Source: an uncultured Saprospiraceae bacterium (GTDB lineage: Bacteria; Bacteroidota; Bacteroidia; Chitinophagales; Saprospiraceae). Taken from it: a stretch of 9,833 nt of DNA. Numbering within the stretch: position 1 is the stretch's first letter; every line of letters begins with the position of its first letter. Both the position numbers and the translations under genes were made by a program. The stretch is from NCBI GenBank assembly GCA_938033975.1, contig CALHKJ010000046.1, forward strand, positions 1-9,833, given 5' to 3'. A model generated the notes under the pieces. The model was not told the DNA's origin and searched no databases. It saw only the letters and a program-made list of their open reading frames with translations. Of the stretch, positions 6,045 to 9,833 are shown piece by piece.

Positions 6045-7520
6045 TTATACCAATACTTCATCAAACCAATCGTTAACAAAAAGCATTTCATTGTGCTTTT
6101 CATCTTTGTATATAAACTCATTAGTTTTGTTATTATAGCGATAGTCTGAAGCCCATTCCTTGTGATTGTCAGCTAATTCCTCAATGGCATTCATAATAAA
6201 GTTTGCCTCATTATTCGTCATGCAAGGATGTATGGACATTCTTATCCAACCTGGCTTGTCATCCATTATTCCATCATTGATTTTGCAAGTGATTGAATCA
6301 GAAAACTCCTTGTCAACATGAAGAAGGTAGTGGCCATATGTGCCTGCACAAGAACAACCTCCTCTTACTTGGATACCGAATCTGTCGTTTAATAATTTAA
6401 CACCTAGATTGTAATGCAGATCATCAATATAAAATGAAAATACTCCTAATCTTTCTTTCTGATTATCTGCTAAAATATGAAGGTTTGGTATAGCTTTAAG
6501 TCGAGGCCAAATAATTTCGAGTAATTCATTTTCTCGGGCCAATATATTTTCTACACCCATCTCGTCTTTTAGCTTTACGCAAAGTGCAACTCGAATCGTT
6601 TGTAAAAAAGCGGGTGTGCCGCCATCTTCCCTTGCCTCAATTTCGTCATAATATTTGTGCTCTCCCCACGGATTAGTCCAGTCTACAGTTCCACCACCTG
6701 GATTGTCAGGTATCTTATTATTATATAGTTTCTGGTCGAAAATTAATATTCCAGTACTAGAAGGCCCACCTAGAAATTTATGAGGTGAAAAGTAAATAGC
6801 ATCCAAACATGCACCTTCTTCTTCATGCATATTAATATCTATATAAGGTGCTGAGCATGCAAAATCTACAAAACAAAGTCCATTATGCTGATGCATTTTT
6901 TTTGCGATCTCTTTGTACGGGGTTTTAATCCCTGTTACATTCGAACAAGAGGTTATTGCTGCTATTTTTTGCTTTCTATTACCATATTTTTCAAGCAACT
7001 GATCTAAGTGTGTAAGATCAACCAGTCCTTCAGCTGTAGGCTTAATTATTTCTACATCCACCAAGGTCTCTAACCATGAAGTTTGATTGGAATGATGTTC
7101 CATATGTGTAACAAATACAATAGGGCGATCAGATTCATCTTGTTTGATGCAATCCAAATAGTTTTCATGCACTCTCAATCCAAGAATTCTTTGGAATTTA
7201 TTGACAACACCAGTCATTCCCGAATTTGAAGATATTAGAATATCGTCCTTACTTGCGTTTACATGATTCTTGATAATTTCCTTTGCTTTTTTGTAAGCAA
7301 TCGTCATGCTGCAACCGGTTACAGTGGTTTCTGTATGTGTATTACCTACAAAAGGAGCAATCCTTGAAGAAATTAGATTTTCAATAGGAGCATACATTCT
7401 ACCGCTCGCAGTCCAATCTGCATAGATAATCTTTTTTCGACCGAAAGGGGTTTCAAAAGATTGGTCTGTACCTATAATATTCTTTTTAAATTTTGAAAAG
7501 TATTGCTCTAGTTTGCTCAT
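6045..7520 (-). CDS. Class V-fold PLP-dependent enzyme, uncharacterised, with RGGCSCAG motif
   Basis: Fold type I PLP enzyme of the aminotransferase class V superfamily (cysteine desulfurase, MOCOS and isopenicillin N epimerase relatives). Visible features are IYADWTASGRMY (32-43), THMEHHSNQTSW (138-149; H142 is the likely PLP-stacking His), SCSNVTGI (191-198), VDFACSAP (218-225; D219 is the likely pyridine-N partner), the Schiff-base lysine in YFSPHKFLGGP (K248), EAREDGGTPAFLQ (295-307), and RGGCSCAGTYGH (386-397), whose cysteines (C389, C391) occupy the region of the catalytic cysteine in SufS and MOCOS. At 491 residues it is about 80-115 longer than SufS or IscS, mainly from a C-terminal extension after about 440. 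It lies 4 nt after glmM and 6 nt before the desulfurase. Superfamily assignment is firm; a sulfur-transfer or lyase reaction is inference, and the substrate is unknown. Confidence 0.87.
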   Translation of the reverse strand: MSKLEQYFSKFKKNIIGTDQSFETPFGRKKIIYADWTASGRMYAPIENLISSRIAPFVGNTHTETTVTGCSMTIAYKKAKEIIKNHVNASKDDILISSNSGMTGVVNKFQRILGLRVHENYLDCIKQDESDRPIVFVTHMEHHSNQTSWLETLVDVEIIKPTAEGLVDLTHLDQLLEKYGNRKQKIAAITSCSNVTGIKTPYKEIAKKMHQHNGLCFVDFACSAPYIDINMHEEEGACLDAIYFSPHKFLGGPSSTGILIFDQKLYNNKIPDNPGGGTVDWTNPWGEHKYYDEIEAREDGGTPAFLQTIRVALCVKLKDEMGVENILARENELLEIIWPRLKAIPNLHILADNQKERLGVFSFYIDDLHYNLGVKLLNDRFGIQVRGGCSCAGTYGHYLLHVDKEFSDSITCKINDGIMDDKPGWIRMSIHPCMTNNEANFIMNAIEELADNHKEWASDYRYNNKTNEFIYKDEKHNEMLFVNDWFDEVLV

Positions 7521-7524
7521 ATAT

Positions 7525-8892
7525 TTATGCTATTTCATTCATAACTTTATTAACCAGTTCGTCAGCTGTTTTGTTATCTTTTGCTTCTGCATATATTCTG
7601 ATAATCGGCTCTGTGTTGCTCATTCTCATATGCACCCAACCATTGCTAAAGTCTATCTTCAATCCGTCAGAATCATTTAGTCGTTCATCCGCAAAACTAT
7701 CTTTTAATTTCTGAAAGATTCCAGCCAGTTCTTCCTGAGAAGTCAGATCCATTTTATTTTTTATGATAGTATACTCTGGGTATGAATTTCTAATTGTCGA
7801 TAGTTTTTGCTTTCTTTCTGCCATGAGATTAAGAACAAAAGCTATTCCTACGAGAGCATCTCTACCATAATGTAATTCTGGATATATAATGCCTCCATTC
7901 CCTTCGCCGCCAATGACAGCATTGTTTTCTTTCATCGCGTTTACAACATTAACCTCTCCGACTTTGGAAGCATAATATTTTCCTCCATACTTGGCTGTTA
8001 TGTCCGACAGAGCACGACTTGAGGATAAATTAGATACTGTATTTCCAATTTGCTTAGATAGGATAAAATCTGCTGCAGCTACCAAGGTATATTCTTCACC
8101 AAAATACATTCCATCTTCACAAACCAAAGCCAGTCTATCTACATCTGGATCTACAGCAATACCTATATCCGCCTTTGAATCCTTAGTTTTCTGAATTAGA
8201 TCACCAAGATTTCCTGGAAGTGGTTCAGGATTGTGTGCAAACTCTCCATTGACTTCTGCATTGATTATTTCATAGGTACAATGCAAGGCCTCCAAAAGAG
8301 CAGGTATAGCTAAAGCTCCAGTCGAATTTATAGCATCAAAAACAACATGAAATTTTTGTTCTTGGATTAATGGTACATCAAGTACATCCAAATTTAAAAT
8401 TGCATCGACATGACTCTTAAAATAGTTTTGATGCAGTGAATAAGTTCCGATAGACTCAATGTCAGCAAAAATCATTGCCTTCTCGTCTATGAAACTTAAA
8501 ATTTTCTCTCCATCAGCAGCAGAGATGAATTCCCCTTTGTTGTTCAAAAATTTTAAAGCATTCCATTGCTTAGGGTTATGACTTGCTGTAAAAATAATTC
8601 CTCCATCTGCACCAAACTCTTCGACCGCAAGTTCAACAGAAGGAGTGGTGGACAATTCTAAATCTATGACATCAATCCCTAGGAACCTTAGACAATTACT
8701 CGCCATAGAAGATACCATCGCTCCAGAAATCCTTCCATCTCTTCCAATGACCACTTTGGGGCTTTCTGATTTGTTTTTAAGCCACCAACCGTACGCAGAG
8801 ACACACTCTACAATGTCAATAGGTGTAAAATTTGAGCCTATTGGTCCTCCAATAGTACCTCTTATGCCTGATATAGATTTCTTTAAAGTCAA
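7525..8892 (-). CDS. glmM: Phosphoglucosamine mutase (alpha-D-phosphohexomutase family)
   Basis: Interconverts glucosamine-6-phosphate and glucosamine-1-phosphate on the way to UDP-GlcNAc, hence peptidoglycan and outer-membrane glycans. The four family signatures are present: the phosphoserine loop FTASHNP (101-107, S104), the Mg loop DPDVDR (248-253), the sugar-binding loop GEGNGG (329-334), and the phosphate-binding loop RMSNTEPIIRI (423-433). The GEGNGG loop and the N-terminal KSISGIRGTIGG fit the Bacteroidota/archaeal GlmM type; a phosphomannomutase activity cannot be excluded from sequence. Length 455 is normal. The start is TTG: an in-frame TGA lies only two codons upstream and no ATG or GTG lies between that stop and the conserved N-terminus. 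A weak AAGGA (8906-8910) lies 13 nt upstream. It is the first gene of the minus-strand cluster. Confidence 0.9.
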   Translation of the reverse strand: MTLKKSISGIRGTIGGPIGSNFTPIDIVECVSAYGWWLKNKSESPKVVIGRDGRISGAMVSSMASNCLRFLGIDVIDLELSTTPSVELAVEEFGADGGIIFTASHNPKQWNALKFLNNKGEFISAADGEKILSFIDEKAMIFADIESIGTYSLHQNYFKSHVDAILNLDVLDVPLIQEQKFHVVFDAINSTGALAIPALLEALHCTYEIINAEVNGEFAHNPEPLPGNLGDLIQKTKDSKADIGIAVDPDVDRLALVCEDGMYFGEEYTLVAAADFILSKQIGNTVSNLSSSRALSDITAKYGGKYYASKVGEVNVVNAMKENNAVIGGEGNGGIIYPELHYGRDALVGIAFVLNLMAERKQKLSTIRNSYPEYTIIKNKMDLTSQEELAGIFQKLKDSFADERLNDSDGLKIDFSNGWVHMRMSNTEPIIRIYAEAKDNKTADELVNKVMNEIA

Positions 8893-8985
8893 TTCTCAAA
8901 AAATTTCCTTAAAGGTGATAATTAGTCTTATGTAAATGAAATATTACGAGCATTTTAATTGGCTCTTATTGAGCTCATTTTTCGA

Positions 8986-9009
8986 GAAATTAAGGATAAG
9001 CTTAATTTC
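8986..9009. repeat. Perfect 9-bp inverted repeat in the glmM/PAP2 divergent region
   Basis: GAAATTAAG (8986-8994) and CTTAATTTC (9001-9009) are exact reverse complements around the 6-nt spacer GATAAG. With no U-run and low GC content it is not a convincing terminator. Its place between divergent genes, about 40 nt before the PAP2 start, suggests an operator or a leader hairpin; no regulator can be named. Confidence 0.45.
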
Positions 9010-9030
9010 GCCTAAATACTGATAATTTGA

Positions 9031-9041
9031 TACCTTTGGAG
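9031..9041 (+). promoter_or_regulatory. Overlapping -7-like element and Shine-Dalgarno before the PAP2 gene
   Basis: TACCTTTG (9031-9038) matches the TAnnTTTG promoter element, while GGAG (9038-9041) is a Shine-Dalgarno core 8 nt before the GTG start. Both cannot serve the same transcript: a promoter here would start RNA near 9045, after the GGAG. The ribosome site supports the GTG start; if it is real, the promoter must lie further upstream. Confidence 0.35.
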
Positions 9042-9049
9042 CCAACACC

Positions 9050-9625
9050 GTGTTAGAGAAATTAGACATATCGCTTTTTAATTATATCAACCAGAGCTTG
9101 AGTTCAGACGTCCTTGATTTTATTCTTGTTCCCATTCGTTACGAGAAATTTTGGATTCCTTTTTACGCATTTGTATTGGCTTACTTAATTTTTAACGTAA
9201 AAAAATACCACTGGTTTTCAATCATATTGATTTTAGGCACAATAGGTATGTCCGATGTTGTGAGTAGCCATATTATAAAGCCTTTGATAGAAAGGCCAAG
9301 ACCTTGCCATGATAACTCTGGATTGGAAAATGTAATTTTGAGGGTTCGCTGTGGTTCTGGTTACAGCTTTACCTCCTCACATGCAACCAATCACTTTACA
9401 ACTGCTACAATTTTGTTTTTAGTATTTGGAGGTTTAAGGAAGAAATGGTTGGGCCTTTTGTTTGTTTGGGCTGCTGCTATTTCTTTTGCTCAGGTCTATG
9501 TTGGAGTGCACTATCCAATAGACATATTTTGTGGATCAATATTGGGCTTAACAATTGGGTCGATAGGTTACTATTTCTATAAACAATGGAGAAATCAATT
9601 TTTAGATAAAAAATACCAGCTATGA
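9050..9625 (+). CDS. PAP2-family membrane phosphatase
   Basis: Membrane-embedded phosphatase of the PAP2 superfamily, members of which dephosphorylate undecaprenyl pyrophosphate, phosphatidylglycerophosphate or phosphatidate at the outer face of the inner membrane. Motif 1 is KPLIERPRP (K77...R84-P85), motif 2 is SFTSSHATN (H111), and motif 3 is AQVYVGVHYPID (nucleophile H154, D158). Hydrophobic stretches at about 35-50, 55-73, 116-128, 132-148 and 159-177 are likely membrane helices. Motif 2 has TSSH instead of PSGH, and motif 3 has AQ instead of SR. Length 191 is normal. The start is GTG, with GGAG 8 nt before it and an in-frame TAA upstream with no ATG between. It overlaps folD by 4 nt (ATGA). 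A lipid-phosphate substrate is likely, but which one is open. Confidence 0.9.
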   Translation: MLEKLDISLFNYINQSLSSDVLDFILVPIRYEKFWIPFYAFVLAYLIFNVKKYHWFSIILILGTIGMSDVVSSHIIKPLIERPRPCHDNSGLENVILRVRCGSGYSFTSSHATNHFTTATILFLVFGGLRKKWLGLLFVWAAAISFAQVYVGVHYPIDIFCGSILGLTIGSIGYYFYKQWRNQFLDKKYQL

Positions 9626-9833
9626 TATTGCTAGATGGCAGAGATCTATCAAAGAAAATAAAAGAAGAGATCAAACTTGAAGTGGATGCAATACGTGCGA
9701 AGGGTGGTAATATTCCACATCTTGCTGCCGTAATTGTTGGAGATAATCCAGCAAGCGAGTCTTATGTAAAAAATAAGGTCAAGTTTTCTGATGAAGTTGG
9801 CTTTGAATCTACAGTCATAAAGAAAGATGCTCA
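9622..9833 (+). CDS. folD: Methylenetetrahydrofolate dehydrogenase/cyclohydrolase FolD, N-terminal part
   Basis: Bifunctional cytosolic enzyme converting 5,10-methylene-THF to 10-formyl-THF for purine synthesis and formyl-Met-tRNA. The 70 visible residues start MILLDGRDLSKKIKEEI and contain AAVIVGDNPASESYVKNK (35-52), with Y48 and K52 corresponding to the catalytic YxxxK pair of the family, then KFSDEVGF where a cysteine is often found instead of the serine. The remainder (family about 290 residues) lies beyond the window. The ATG overlaps the PAP2 stop (ATGA), and no separate ribosome site is seen, so translation is probably coupled to the phosphatase gene. Identification is firm despite truncation. 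Confidence 0.95.
   Translation, partial: MILLDGRDLSKKIKEEIKLEVDAIRAKGGNIPHLAAVIVGDNPASESYVKNKVKFSDEVGFESTVIKKDA

Noticed and set aside
8645..8935. Plus-strand open frame of 96 codons opposite the start of glmM
   Set aside because: It mostly mirrors conserved glmM coding sequence and has no protein motif; the glmM signatures on the other strand are unambiguous.
9477..9674. Minus-strand open frame of 65 codons across the PAP2/folD junction
   Set aside because: It overlaps two convincing plus-strand genes and has no motif or upstream signal.

Overview
The window looks like chromosome of a Bacteroidota bacterium, most likely a marine-type Cytophagales relative. By eye the DNA is AT-rich, most genes lack a clear Shine-Dalgarno sequence, several upstream regions carry sequences resembling the Bacteroidota -7 element (TAnnTTTG), and the protein variants (deoxynucleoside kinase with a DRTIYED motif, GlmM with GEGNGG, PAP2 with a SSHATN motif) fit that phylum. 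The assignment rests on family knowledge, not on a search. No tRNA, rRNA, CRISPR array, insertion sequence or prophage gene was seen.

Layout. (1) 1-481, minus: a deoxynucleoside kinase cut by the window edge. (2) 482-627: a divergent intergenic region with a small palindrome between two promoter-like sequences. (3) 628-3154, plus: a membrane-anchored or secreted His-Me-finger DNA/RNA endonuclease, then 25 nt later a HerA/FtsK-type P-loop ATPase of the DUF853 (YjgR) family. (4) 3171-3207: a strong bidirectional terminator between convergent genes. (5) 3211-8892, minus: read in transcription order, glmM, a 491-residue uncharacterised class V PLP enzyme, a NifS/IscS-type cysteine desulfurase, ribD, then after a 114-nt gap an exported thioredoxin-like protein. 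The first four are separated by only 4 nt, 6 nt and a 1-nt overlap, so they are very probably one operon. (6) 8893-9049: a divergent control region with a perfect 9-bp inverted repeat. (7) 9050-9833, plus: a PAP2 membrane phosphatase overlapping folD by 4 nt; folD runs off the window.

Function. Most genes are housekeeping: nucleotide salvage, amino-sugar activation for peptidoglycan, sulfur mobilisation, riboflavin and folate metabolism, and lipid-phosphate hydrolysis. GlmM and the PAP2 phosphatase, transcribed divergently, could both serve envelope synthesis. The least ordinary parts are the tandem of two different class V PLP enzymes, the nuclease-ATPase pair, and the two divergent genes that both lack an ATG start. 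I see no convincing new defence or mobile system; the nuclease-ATPase pair is the nearest candidate, and predicted topology argues against direct partnership.
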